A stretch of 64,000 nucleotides of DNA. It comes from Aricia agestis (taxonomy: Eukaryota; Arthropoda; Insecta; Lepidoptera; Lycaenidae). The notes under the pieces were generated by a model. That model was not told where the DNA came from and searched no databases. It was given only the letters and a program-made list of their open reading frames with translations. Location: NCBI RefSeq assembly GCF_905147365.1, contig NC_056428.1, forward strand, positions 25,822,001 to 25,886,000, written 5' to 3'. The stretch's first letter is position 1. Each line of letters begins with the position of its first letter. Below, in pieces: positions 32,737-44,345 of the stretch. A program made the position numbers and the translations under genes.

Positions 32737-33012
32737 GTTTCTTCCGCAATCGGAAATCTATGTGCAAAGCATGACGATCTTTTTGTCCTCTTTTGGCATT
32801 TACTTTCTTGAAATCTACGTGAGTAGGTAGATTATTACCAAAGTATCGTAATGACGATTGACTAATTTAATTAGTCGCAACTTAATTTCATCCACATAAT
32901 ACAATTAGGTACTTAGGTATATACCTAAGTACCTAATTATAATTCTTTATAATATAAGTAAAGAATGTTGGATAAAACTTAAAACCATAATCGTTGAACA
33001 TACGTCATATAA

Positions 33013-33262
33013 AAAATCGGCCAAGTGCGAGTTAGACTCGCGCACAAAGGGTTCCGTACCACAACAAATCACAATAGAGCAAAAATAGGCTTAAAATAGT
33101 GTTTTTTGTATGGTAGCCCGATTAATTATTTAATTTATTAAAATTTTATTATTAATTATTAAAGTACAAATGCCTGCCTGGAGACGGACAGACAGACGGA
33201 CAGACATCGAGGTCTTAGTAATAGGGTCCCGTTGTTACTCTTTGGGTACGAAACCCTAAAAA
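33013..33262 (+). repeat. ggccaagtgcgagtcggactc-family repeat
   Basis: Starts atcggccaagtgcgagttag, ends gtacgaaaccctaaaaagat, with ggacagacagacggacagac before the end. Confidence 0.65.
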
Positions 33263-33418
33263 GATACTGGATACATGACACGTATCCAAAAACCTCCTCC
33301 TAAACCTCCTCCTTTTTGGAAGTCGGTCAAAAATATTTTTAAGCACTTATACCAGTGCTCACTGCTCTATGATCTGTCCAATTTCGGAGATTTCCTTAAG
33401 TTTACTTATACGTCTTAA

Positions 33419-33926
33419 GAGGATACACCAGTGCAGGGGCGAGAGAAATTGAAAATAGGTATTTGAAAATGTATTGCTGTCTCACCAATCTCAAGTCTCC
33501 CACCGCAGAGCGCGATAGAGACAACACGACAAAAGTTCTAATAAAAGAACAGAAAATCTTCGATTCGTTGTCCGTTGATTCCTTTTCCAAAACTTAACCG
33601 TTTGAAGTACTTAAGTACTTTTTTCATTAAGAATTAATGCAAGGCTTGAGCTGTGTTCCTATGTTTTATTTTTTTTGTATACTTATTTTAGCCAGTTTTG
33701 TTTTGTAGGTGTTTGAACACAGAGGAAAATCTGGCCATTTTTTTGGGTTTTTGGACGTTCTTATCTTTTTTAATAATAAAATTATGAAAAAAAAAAGAAA
33801 ACATAAAGACATGCTAATAGTGGCCATAGATAGATATTCAGGAAAAAAATCATAACTCTAGCGGCATTATCCAGGGAGGAAACAGGGGACAACGTTTGTA
33901 TGGAAAATCGGTGGTGTGGACTCCTC
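33419..33926. mobile_element. TTAA-flanked MITE, tandem copy A
   Basis: Lies between TTAA at 33415-33418 and TTAA at 33927-33930. Begins gaggatacaccagtg and ends ggtgtggactcctc, short imperfect inverted ends. TTAA duplication is the hallmark of piggyBac-type transposition. No transposase coding. Confidence 0.7.
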
Positions 33927-33930
33927 TTAA

Positions 33931-34393
33931 GAGGATACAACAGAGAAATGAAAAAAAGTACGTGTAATATCTATAGCTGTCTCCCTTACCTCAAGCCTAT
34001 ACCGCAGAACGCGATAGAGACAACTGCAGAAAATCCAGAAAATCAACGATTCGTTGTCCCCTGATTCCTTCTCCAAAACTTAACCGATTTAAGTACTTTT
34101 TTCATTAAAGATTAAAAAAACGCTTGAGCTGTGTTCCTATGTTTTGCTTTTTTTGTATAATCTAGCCAAATCTGTTTTCTGGACGTTTGAACACAGTGGA
34201 AAATCTGGCCATTTTTTTGGGTTTTTGAACGTTCATATCTTATTTAATAATTAAATTATGAAAAAAAAGAAAACATAGGGACATTGTATTAGTGGCCGTA
34301 GATATTCAGGAAAAAATTAAACTCCACTAACATTATCCAGGGAGGAAACAGGGGCCAACGTTTGTATGGAAAAAAGGGCGGTGTGGAATCCTC
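33931..34393. mobile_element. TTAA-flanked MITE, tandem copy B
   Basis: Begins gaggatacaacagag directly after the TTAA that ends copy A, and ends ggtgtggaatcctc before TTAA at 34394-34397. Collinear with copy A (aaaatctggccatttttttg; gaaacaggggccaacgtttg). Confidence 0.7.
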
Positions 34394-34549
34394 TTAATAT
34401 TATTATACAATATACATATTAGGTACCTAGGTACTTATTTGTCTCATCTTTTTCTCGTACGACGTTCACAATAAATACGTTGATGAGATTGAAGTAATCA
34501 GCATGTTTCTTGAAGAAAAAAACTTCTCTCATTGACGTGAAGCTCGCAC

Positions 34550-35007
34550 TTTAAAAAGATGAATATCAGTGCGAATGCGGGGCTTGCGCGGAGCCGGGGA
34601 GCGTCGAGCGTGAGCCACGTGCGCGGAGCGGCGCAGAGCGCGGCGGCGTTGCCTGGCGACGCGCGGGCGTCGGGGCGCCGCATTCCCACGCCGCCCGCGC
34701 CCCGCGCGCCCCTCGCACACCGTACTCCGAGCCGTACCCCGCGCCGGCAGCCGGCAGCGGCTATACCCGAACCGCGAACATCCTACTCGGCTACTCTGCC
34801 GCGCGGCAAGACAACGTTGTCAAGCCAGTCCGGAATAGTACAGTTTTTCGTACTCCCATTCTAGTTTTGCCGTACGCGTACACTAGGCATTGTTCGCTAC
34901 AATCTTGTGTGATTACGACCGCTGCCGGCGTCGTCGTGTTGTATTTTTGAGCGGTCCTTGAATTTTTCACGACGGAGTCGTCCGAAGCCGACTCGTTAGA
35001 ATTCACC
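34550..35007 (+). promoter_or_regulatory. Imp: CpG-rich promoter / 5' UTR of alternative Imp first exon
   Basis: About 250 bp of strongly CpG-rich sequence (cgcgggcgtcggggcgccgc, cgccccgcgcgcccctcg) followed by about 200 bp of moderate GC up to the ATG at 35008. This is the most GC-rich block of the window and ends at a codon start with a good Kozak context (ttcaccATGG). It contains CACGTG (34615) and gttgcctggcgac, which resembles a degenerate X-box. No TATA box is seen, as expected for a CpG-type promoter. The start site cannot be placed from sequence. Open frames through the block look compositional. Confidence 0.5.
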
Positions 35008-35066
35008 ATGGACGGAGATGTTTCGCAAGGCGCTTCGGGGGAGGCCTCCCCGACTTACGACGACAG
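35008..35066 (+). CDS. Imp: Alternative first coding exon, probably Imp short N-terminus
   Basis: ATG in strong context, then MDGDVSQGASGEASPTYDD and two bases (AG) before the donor gtaagt. The 59-nt coding part therefore ends in phase 2, the same phase and the same AG as Imp exon 3, so it could splice to the same downstream exon and produce an Imp protein lacking RRM1. Insect Imp genes are known for alternative promoters. No other start-type exon is nearby. The alternative is that it is the first exon of a different + strand gene beyond the window. The acidic, disordered-looking peptide carries no domain of its own. Confidence 0.5.
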
Positions 35067-35221
35067 GTAAGTCGAGATGCCACAAATTCCACCGGCTAAG
35101 TGCTAAGTACCACGTACTTATAAAAATATGTTTTTCTTTCGTGGCTAATTATATCACTTTAAGTATAAGTATTAAGTTTCAACCTACTTAACAATAATTA
35201 TTTATTAATTTAATACTGTCT

Positions 35222-35697
35222 TACCTAGTCTTTTAACAATATTTCAATTTTGGCACATTTCTTAGAGATTTACGGGTAAGTATTGAAGAATTTTGTTATT
35301 TAAAATTTCTAAGTAAGTAAGTACTTACTTATGTAAGTTATGTAGTTCATAAGTCTATAAAGTAAAAAGTGTACTTATTTGTATTTTGTAGGTATTCCAA
35401 AAAGATTAAATGCTAACTTATTGTAAAAGATATTTTAAAAATGTCCGTATTCAGAGGGAATCAATAATAATGAAAGAGTACTTAATAAAAAGTTTATATT
35501 TTCTGAACTGAACTCGGAGAGGTACTAAATAATTAGTATTTAGTACATCTGCGAAGTATTATAACGAAGTGAAAAGTGAAAACATAATACTTAATAATAC
35601 TTATGTTATAAGTATTATTTTTATCCATAATGATAAGTAATGGATTAAAGAAATGTGCCAAAATTGAAATACTTACTTATTGTTTTTAAGGACTAGA
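35222..35697. mobile_element. MITE-like element, ~475 bp
   Basis: caatatttcaattttggcac (about 35236) is inverted as gtgccaaaattgaaatactt (35655), with flanking cctagtctttta / aaggactagag. The interior is rich in aagtaagt tetramers and their inverse. Confidence 0.6.
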
Positions 35698-36189
35698 GAA
35701 GAAAGTTTAAAATTAGAAATTATTATACTTATTTATTATTGTTATGTAGTTAGTTAAAACTTAAAAGTTGAAACTTAAATAGCAAAATACTAGTAAGTAT
35801 CTCAGAATATATTTTGGAACTTGAAAATAGAAATAAGTAAGTAAGTAAGTAGGTACTTACATGTAAGTATTTATAATTTTAATGTAAAGTAATGCCAAGA
35901 CTAGATCACTAGATGGCACTGTCAAAAAAGTTTAACTAAACTTGGAACTACTAATATAAGTTATACTTACTTACTTATTATATTCTGTGACTATAGGTAC
36001 AAGTACTTACTTAAGTTTGGATTTTCAAGCCCTACTTATATGTACTTACCTATCAGCTATCTACAGAGCCTCACAAAAATATAGGTACATTACTTAAAAA
36101 GTAGCCTATGGTTATGGACTATGTTAAAAAACATTATACCTATATCTGCAGACAAAATCGGTTTAGCTGTTTCAAGATCAGAACTGCAG

Positions 36190-36551
36190 ACCATAAAGTT
36201 AATATACCTAGCGGAATAGAGAAACAATCCCGAGCTGTGAAACGAAACCAAAATTGAATTACATCTGTGTGTTCAAATCTGTTTAGTGTTTACGTGTGCG
36301 TGAATATGATGTTCCTACATACATTTTTCTCAGAGCTCAAACTTGCCGATAAGTGCAGAGTGCAGACTGACTGTCAAAACAGATACTTGAAAAAAAGGGT
36401 TCTGCTGTAATGTATCACAATTCACACGTCTCTTTTTACCACGCAGTGTTACTGATAGTGACATCTCGCTTTCTCAGCTCTTTGTTTCTCTATTCCGCTT
36501 GGTACATACTTACTATATAATATGGTACTATATAATATGAACTTTATGGAA
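36190..36551. mobile_element. MITE-like element, agcggaatagagaaacaa ends
   Basis: ccataaagttaatat plus agcggaatagagaaacaa (36190-36226) face ttgtttctctattccgctt and atgaactttatgg (36482-36550). About 360 bp; non-coding. Confidence 0.65.
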
Positions 36552-36613
36552 CAGACAGAAAAAACAAACTGACAGACGGTCAAAATTTTTAAATTATATT
36601 AATTAAGATGCCG

Positions 36614-39168
36614 TAGGTGGGCATTTTCAAAAAAACGTGTACCCTTGCAAAAATATGTCTATATTTTTTAAGGTCATTTATTTACCTTTATTTGAATGTC
36701 ATATACAAGGAAAAATATTGAACTAATGGAATAAGTTAAAAAGAACGCTGAAAACGTTATATTATTCTGATATTATTGAAACAAAATCGAATTTTCGACG
36801 AAACAGATTCCGTTGTGCGACTAAATGTAAAATATAATTTAATACAAAAAAATACAGCAATAAATGGATTTCTTCGTTAATTTAATCTAGTGAAATGCAT
36901 CTTTAATTGTTTATTAAAAAAAATGTAGATAATTTCAAGGATCGACAAGAGTAGCAATTATTTTTAATCCATTGTGTGACTATGTGACCTAACCACTAGC
37001 TAATTTTTCATTTTTTTACATGAGTAAGTAATATTTAACATATTTAAAGAAGTTTTTATAACACAAAAACCTTTTATTTAAACATTTTTATTGTTGCACT
37101 ACTTATAAAAGTAAAAAATACTTTGATTTCATAGATTTAACTTCATTAATTAGAGGGACGAACATCTCATAATCATAAAGATGTGTTCACATTTCTACGA
37201 ATTCCTAAGTTATTAATGACATCGGATTATATGCACGATCAAAGTGCCGAAATATCCATGCAAATATGCACGAAAAATGGTCGAAATATGCACAAAATAT
37301 GCACAATTAAAAGTCATTTAATATTAAATTTTTTTTTTTAAGACTTTTCCGGTAGTGACATTAATACAAGCGCCAATTTTTATAATTTCATAAAATCCAG
37401 GATTTTTAATTTCTTGAAATAAAGACTTTGTATTTATTTATTATACGCCAATAATAATTTTCTACCAACATTTTCCGATTGCAATCTTAATGCCCATGGA
37501 AGTTAAACTACCGAAATATGCACTATCAACGAAAAATTGCCAAAATATGCACTATCGCCTAAAAAGTGACATTATATGCATTTGCATATGCAAGTATGCA
37601 AATGCATATAATCCGATGTCTAGTTATTATAAATCTAAAAATATCAATGACACAAAATGATTTTCAACTTTACTGATAGAAAAGTAGTGGAAATAAATTC
37701 AAAATTATTTAAAAAATAAAACTTTTAGGTACTTAAATTTTAAATATTTGTTATTGTTCAGTAAAGGCGACGCCTTGATAATTTGGCTGTAGCGATATCG
37801 ATTTTTCAATGACTAAAGCTAAGAAATTAAAGTTCATTGTCAGTATTTATCATGTCTTTGTCTTTGATTTACTCATAGCATAACACGATTGGTCAACTTT
37901 TATAACACAGAATAATCAATCAAATAGACCTGTGTAAAAAAAAAAGGAGTCCTATTTTTCCCTACAGAGGAGAGTGATTTAAGCTTCCAAAAATGTACAT
38001 GGATTGGTTCAAGCATACACTTTAATTTGCCCATAGCTTATATGAAATGTATTTATGGTTTTTAAATTACGCGACAAAACTATTTTGTCGCTTACGCCCT
38101 TTCCATTTTTTGCTGTTCCATTGCTTGTTTTCTGTGAGAGGCCGGGCCGGCCTTTCATAGAAAACTAGCAATCTAAAACATATCCAAAACGGTTTTTTAC
38201 TTTAACGCGGCGTCACCTTAACACATAAGTAATAAAAAATATATTTGTACGTTAATCGTACCAGTTTAAAAATCACCAATTTTCTTAATAAAATCTGTGA
38301 ATAAAAAAATAATTTATTTAAAATGTGAACTAAGCCTTATGCTTTCCGCCTGTTGTGACTTGTCCGTTCCATTATATGTGACCATACGAAAAGTCACAAG
38401 TCGGAAGTCACGTAATATTACTTTCTTTTACTTTTAAAGTGTTTGTAAATAACCGATAATAGTTATCACAATTTCATTTTTTTTACTAAATACTAAGCTA
38501 ATTTTGCAACGTGTTAACAGTAAAAACAGTTGGAGAAAGTATAATAATGCTTACAAAATATGGTCACTTATCTGAACAAATAAAGCGTTCCTGAAGAACC
38601 ACCCAACCTGCGTCCGCGTCTTGTAGCAGATTTTTAACTGCTAAATTCAAATTGAAGTTTCTCGATGTACAATGAAATATAGTGCTATCATTTAGTGCCG
38701 AAAATATTTTTGTAGTATGTTTATAAAACTAAAAAAAACGGTCACTAAACCGAACATTCCGGCCGGGTTGTTTTTTCATGATTATAATTTTAATTAATTT
38801 GTAGTTAAATTATGTTAGATTTTTCAATAACAAGACATTCAATTGATACATTAAGTATTTAGGAATCTAACATATGTTTTTTAAGTAACTTACTTTAAGA
38901 AAAAAAATAGTTATTAAAGATTTTGTTACAACTTCTGGGAAGGGGACAGGTGAATTTAATAGGTTTCGGTACTTAAAAACCCTTATAAATCTCATACTAA
39001 ATAAAATTTTATACAAACGTGAATGTATTTTAATAAAAGAAAACTTGTTTTTGCTCCTACATTAAAATTACAAAATGTAAGTATGTAATTTTTTACAAAT
39101 AATCTGTAGCGAAGTCAAGGGACAAGGTAAAAACCAGGGGTACACATTTTTTTGAAAATGCCCAGGTA
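36614..39168. mobile_element. 2.55-kb inverted-repeat element without coding capacity
   Basis: Left gggcattttcaaaaaaacgt and right (inverse) gggcattttcaaaaaaatgt match over about 33 bp (36614-36646 against 39136-39168, roughly four mismatches). The interior is AT-rich and has no open frame of 60 codons on either strand. It holds a younger MITE at 37216-37621. The mobilising family is unknown; target duplications are not clear. Confidence 0.55.
37216..37621. mobile_element. hAT-type MITE with 8-bp target duplication and aaatatgcac repeats
   Basis: Flanked by AGTTATTA at 37208-37215 and 37622-37629. Inverted ends gacatcggattatatgca (37218-37235) and the complement (37603-37620). aaatatgcac or a close variant occurs at least five times near both ends. 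An 8-bp duplication fits hAT transposition. Confidence 0.8.
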
Positions 39169-39439
39169 TGTAACACTATACAGGTCAAAGTTAATGTACA
39201 AAGGCAAAATACAATTTAACTAATTCCCGGCTTGTAAATCTTTGTACTTAAGTTTATAATTCACTAACTTTTGATTGGCTAATGGCTGACGTAAAAATAT
39301 TAACTAATAATAATATGTAACCAATCAAGAAAAATGATATTAATAGGATTTGTGATTTCGATTTGGTTTGTAAAATAAAACTACGCCATTAAAATTTTCA
39401 CGAATCAAATTCCCCAGCTATAGATCGAATCAACTGAGG

Positions 39440-40095
39440 ATCTTCGCGCTAATCTCAGGAACTACTGGTCCGATTTAAAAAATTCTTTCAGTGTTAGATA
39501 GCCCATTTATCGAGGAAGGCTATTAATTTTTAAACTCCACTTTGCGTGCAATTCATATAGTGATTCACTTAGATTAATGATTGGTCCCGCGAGCGGCGCT
39601 CGCGAGCAGGCCACGGAGACCAATCATTAATCGAAGCGAATCACTTTAAACTCCACTTTGCGTGCAATTCATATAGTGATTCGCTTACATCAATGATTGG
39701 TCTCTCGCGCGGCGCTCGCGTTCTGTGACCAATCATTAATCGAAGCGTCTCACTATATGAATTGCACGCAAAGTGGAGTTTAAAAATGAATCATATTATG
39801 ATTCAATATACTTATTATGATTCACCAAAGCGACCATTTTAGCCCCGCTGGTCTGATTTGAAAAATTATTTCAGTGTTAGAAAGCCTATTTATCGAGAAA
39901 GGCTATTTAAGCTATATTTAGCACGCTAAAACTAATAGGAGCGAAGAAATAGAGGAAAATGTGGATAAAAACGGCGGAAATTATTTAAAAAGGCTTATTT
40001 GAACGCGCTAATGTCAGGAACTACTGGCCCGATTTGAAAAATTCTTACTGTGTTAGGTAGCCCATTAATCAAGGAAGGCTATAGGCCAATTCTCA
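39440..40095 (+). mobile_element. Helitron-derived block interrupted by MITE remnants
   Basis: cgctaatctcaggaactact and ttctttcagtgttagatagc at 39448-39500, then an insertion to about 39850 ending gcgaccattttagccccgct, then the Helitron words resume to 40085 (cgctaatgtcaggaactact). The inserted piece matches the right half of the MITE in 28808-29007. Confidence 0.6.
39530..39782. repeat. GC-tipped palindrome, one full copy and one truncated copy in tandem
   Basis: Full copy 39647-39782: taaactccactttgcgtgca on the left, exact inverse on the right, and inside it aatgattggtc / gaccaatcatt around cgcgcggcgctcgcg. The truncated copy 39530-39646 repeats the left arm and centre but lacks the right arm. 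Confidence 0.75.
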
Positions 40096-40180
40096 ATAGG
40101 GTTCTCAATCTTTTTCAGCCTGCGGCGCAGTTACACGTTAAATATTTTGTCACGGCGCCCTACTCTACCTAGCTATTAGA
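40084..40180. repeat. Possible hAT-type terminal remnant
   Basis: agggttctcaatctttttca followed by gcctgcggcgcag resembles the ends of hAT-family elements (ggttctcaacctttt). No partner end was found. Confidence 0.25.
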
Positions 40181-40553
40181 AAAAGATACATAAATAAATA
40201 CCTTAAATGATTATAATATTTAGGTTAAGCAGGTAAAATAGTAATAATAAAATATATAATCATCTACCTGCTTTACATAAAAAAAAATCAAAATGTATTA
40301 AATTATATTCAATCTACAAAACAAATATTTCCTATACTTACTTAATTGTAAATGAATAAAAATGAAACGTTGCTAAATGCTAATGCTAACTTATTAATAT
40401 AAAATTATAAATATTAACTGTGAAATAGGAATATAAAAGTAGTGTTACGAAAACATTTGAAAAATATCAGATGCATGAAACGAAACTTATGTCAATAGAG
40501 ATTGACTCTGTTGAATCGAAATCAAATCGATAAAAAAAGGGCGGCCATCTTAA

Positions 40554-40738
40554 GCCTGGCCGCACATTGTCCGAAATTTTTGATCAGAAACAGTTGAACG
40601 TCCGCGCTGTCTCTTACATTTTGTACTGAGCCGAGTGAGCTCGAACTCGCCGGAAGGATATTTCGGATAGTGTGCGGGGTGGCGGTCCGGCGAAATTCAA
40701 TTGTTTCTGATCAGAATTCAGACAATGTGCGGCCGGGC
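40554..40738. mobile_element. TTAA-flanked MITE, 185 bp
   Basis: TTAA at 40550-40553 and 40739-40742. Ends gcctggccgcacattgtc and gacaatgtgcggccgggc are inverted; further in, gatcagaaaca / tgtttctgatc pair. Fits piggyBac-type mobilisation. Confidence 0.8.
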
Positions 40739-42522
40739 TTAATCGCCAAGTGATTCCAATATATGTATATATTATTTATTATATATATTGCTCATTTAAA
40801 GCTATAAGATTAATCAGTGACTCCTGAATCTTCTGATCAATTAGGGTTCTTAGGTACTTACTTATTAATAAAATTAAAACTACAAGGGTTTAAACTTTAA
40901 GGTAATTTTAACTACTTGTGTTTTAAAGCTACTACACATCCTAAGAATTTCATTTTTATATTATTGGAGAGAAGGTAGTACGGTTGTTAGCTGCGCGCTT
41001 CTCTTGACTTGAGTCTTGATTCATATGCAGCTGGCGGACCTTCGTAATTTGGTCAAGTTATGTCAAATCTGACTACCTACTAAGTAAAAAATGTAAAACA
41101 TTCTTAATCCACTGTGAAATATCAAATTTTTATGATCGCTAGCTTGACGTTAAAGTAATATTAACAACGGACGTCTCGTACGCTGACGATACAGTGGACG
41201 TACTTTTAAAAAAATATCCGTTTGATGCCATACGTCCGTTGCGTACGATACTGTCCTGTGGACGTTTATCTTTACGCGGTACGTCACAACTCACAACACA
41301 AGTCACAACTGCAAGCGTGATAATCCGACCAATTGTCGTAGGTCCCTCAACTGCCAATGAATTAATTTCATCGATGGTACGTAAACTACTGTCTACTGCC
41401 CACTTGCACTCCTAGGACCCTGCCGGCTGCCGCCCCCTGGCCACGGTATATTTATAAATCCAGGGCTGAGCTAGCAAGCAACAGCAAGCGATCACACATG
41501 TCCTCCCAAGCTTTTTGTCAACATATTATTATGTTAACAATGAACTTTGGGCCTCGGCTATATTTACAACATAGCTATAGGGGTGCGGCCTGCTGAGTGC
41601 CGACCTAAATAAAAATTACTCAATTTAGTCAAATTATTTTGGTCTTTTACAATGTTTTAAAAATATAATTATACGCTATTTATCAAGTTATACAGACACA
41701 GTTCTACAGATAGCACAAAAGGGAATTACAAAGAAAGGTTGGATTTAAAAGATTTGGTCAAAGATCCAATGTTTCTTGTCAGTATTTTTGCTACTAGTTA
41801 TGGAATAAGTGTAACGGTGGCGTATGATAATAATTTAGTGTTTTTTTATAACTTTTAATATTAATACAGTTTACCTAAGTAATTAAAATTAATTGAATGC
41901 ATAAATCTCGAATTAGTCGTCAAGTTCACGAGTTTGATGTAATATTGCTTTAAAATCAATATCAATGTTGGTTCGTTGCTCTCGCATCAAGTCCTCGGTC
42001 GAAGACGGTAGACGGTCATAGCACTGTTTATTGGTGATAGGGTTTTGTGAAAACTTTGAACATGAGCATCAGTCGGGACATTTTATAATAAATTTAATAT
42101 ATATAAATTACAAAAAAAATAATGATGAGCTTTTTTATAATTATTGCAACAAAAAAATAGTATCAACCCTCGTGAGTAGTAATGTGTGCTGTTGCACCCT
42201 GCATTTGTATTTAAAATTTCAGGATGAATAGAGAATAGCAAAGTTGTTCTTTGTAATAATTATAACACAAGGCCCAAGTATGTAGAATTTCGTCTTTGTG
42301 AATGTGAACCTCGATAGCACAAAGAGAACGGACTGTTGGCGGGTATTATACAGAACGGATATTTTATATTGGAATGAAAATTGCGGCGGGAGCAGTGCCT
42401 CCCTCGAATAGATGCAAACCGAATTAGTCCTCGCCCAGTTGAAAATGTAGCTCCTGATTGATATATTCCATTGTGGCTCATAGACTACAGGCCGATGTCG
42501 AAAATGGATGGCTCATATGAAC

Positions 42523-42762
42523 CACCTGCCTGCCTAGCATACGCCAACGAGATATCTCACTCTACGTGTTTGGTGGCTTGTCTCTTCATCTCTATTGACC
42601 CTAACATGACAAAAAAAAATCTTGCGTAGATCTATCATCGAAATGACACATTTTTAAAAAGTTTTGTCGAGATAATGTCGAGATTTTGACATTGACAGAC
42701 GAGTAGTTTTTAATTATCTCGAGAGTGAGATATCTCGTTGGCGTATGCTAGGTAGGCTGGTG
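42523..42762. mobile_element. MITE inside the left arm of the foldback
   Basis: ctagcatacgccaacgagat (42534) and its exact inverse ending at 42751, 30 bp perfect, extending to about 42 bp with mismatches. The opposite arm of the foldback (cctatatacgcaaccaggtg) lacks it. Confidence 0.75.
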
Positions 42763-43100
42763 ACGTATATAGGACGATATTAGAGCATAAAATAATAGGA
42801 TTTAGCACTATGCTGTCACTTGTAAGCTGTCCAACTGAGTGCTGGTGAGAATTCAAAAGTGCATGTAGGTTGAGTACATTTTGGTCATATGATTCTGTAC
42901 GGCATTTTTACCATCAATAGATACATGAAAAATAATAAGAAAGACCGCAGTGCCGTACAAAAATGATGCGCCACTAAGTCGGTATTTTTATTTTATTTTC
43001 TGACAATTTCCATGGTAAATTTAGTCATTTGATTCTATACGGCATAAGTTTCATACTGTTTCAATACAGCTTCGAATCAATTATTTCGCAACGCCGTACA

Positions 43101-43284
43101 AAAATAATGCGACAATGGAAAAAAATCGAGGAGAAACCAACTATATCAAAATACGGAGAAACCCCCTCTTTTTCAGTGGTCCGGGGGTGATTAAAATAAT
43201 GCGACAATGGAAAAAAATCGAGGAGAAACCAACGATATCAAAATACGGAGAAACCCCCTCTTTTTCAGTGGTCCGCGGGTGATT
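43101..43284. repeat. 92-bp tandem duplication
   Basis: aaaataatgcgacaatggaa to agtggtccgggggtgatt occurs twice back to back with three differences. Confidence 0.85.
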
Positions 43285-43483
43285 TGAAATTGAATCAACA
43301 TAAAATTAATTTAGTTTGAATTTTTACATGCCGTACATTTTCGTTGGTCCACAGGTTTGTAGGGGAAAAAAAACTCAAGCAAAAATCCATAGAACGAAAT
43401 GTATAAAAAATCCATATTATAACGAAAATTCTGTACATTGAATATTTTTGTACCATAAATAATACTTGGGATGTGATCTACTA

Positions 43484-43755
43484 TGCTAACGCGGACGAAG
43501 TCGCGGGCAACAGCTAGTAAAATATATCGTCATGAACTTCACCTTTTTCATACAATTTCCCCCGTTTTTTCTACATTTTCCTCTATTTCTTCGCTCCTAT
43601 TAGTCTTAGCGTGATAAAATGTAGCCTATAGCCTTCCTCGATCAATGGGCTATCCAACAGTAAAATAATTTTTCGAATCGGACCAGTAGTGCCTGAGATT
43701 AGCGCGTTCAAACAAACAAACAAACAAACTCTGCAGAATTATAATATTAGTATAG
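43484..43755. mobile_element. Adjacent Helitron remnants
   Basis: A 3' end gtcgcgggcaacagCTAG then T lies at 43503-43519 on plus; immediately after, a minus Helitron body runs from about 43530 to 43755, ending in the complement of TCTATACTAATATTATAATT. Confidence 0.55.
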
Positions 43756-43941
43756 ATACGGCATTTAGATAGCTTATTTGCACTTTATGAACCAATAATT
43801 GATATAAAGTTAATGCCGTACATATCTGAAAGTTCATAGTGATAAAAAAGGAACAAAAATATCAAATAAATAAAAACTTTATTTTGTGTTTATCATCTTT
43901 AAATATACATATAGAATTTTTCAAAAAAATAGTTGTTTTAT

Positions 43942-44345
43942 TAGAGTTCCATACCCGAAGGAATGAAAACGGGACCCTATTACTAAGAATTCGATGTTTG
44001 TCCGTCTGTCGGTCTCCAGGCTGTAACTCAAGAACGGTGATAGCTAAAGATTTGAAATATTCACAGATTATGTATTTCTGTTGCCGCTATAACAACAAAT
44101 ACTAAAAACAAAAGAAAATAAATATTTTAGGGGGGCTCCCATACAACAAACGTGACTTTTTGCAATTTTTTGGTGGATATCAATAATGGCAACCTCAAAT
44201 GTTCACAAAATACTCTTTTATTTATACTTTAATATTTAATAAAAAAATTAATAAAAGAAATAATTAATATCCCATACAAAAAACACAATTTTTGCCTATT
44301 TTTGCTCTATAATGGTACGGAACTTTGCTTACTCTGCATTAAAAT
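43942..44345 (-). repeat. ggccaagtgcgagtcggactc-family repeat
   Basis: tagagttccatacccgaagg, cgggaccctattactaagaa, gtttgtccgtctgtcggtct, then aggggggctcccatacaaca; ends around atggtacggaact. Confidence 0.6.

Larger units (their letters stand above)
11634..35007 (+). other. Imp: Long Imp intron (repeat-filled) up to the alternative first exon
   Basis: From the donor at 11634 no further exon with RRM2 or KH features is seen. Repeat-free stretches without recognisable features are 12160-12540, 13300-13620, 19470-20050, 22410-22880, 23170-23400, 23925-24050, 24560-25400, 25800-26790, 27040-27920, 29560-30215, 30850-31940, 32740-33010 and 34400-34550. The intron continues past the exon at 35008 if that is a separate first exon. 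Confidence 0.6.

Noticed and set aside
34559..34864. 101-codon ATG frame and minus-strand frames over the CpG block
   Set aside because: Ala/Arg/Pro-rich composition explained by GC content; no domain, no splice support. The block is better read as promoter and 5' UTR.
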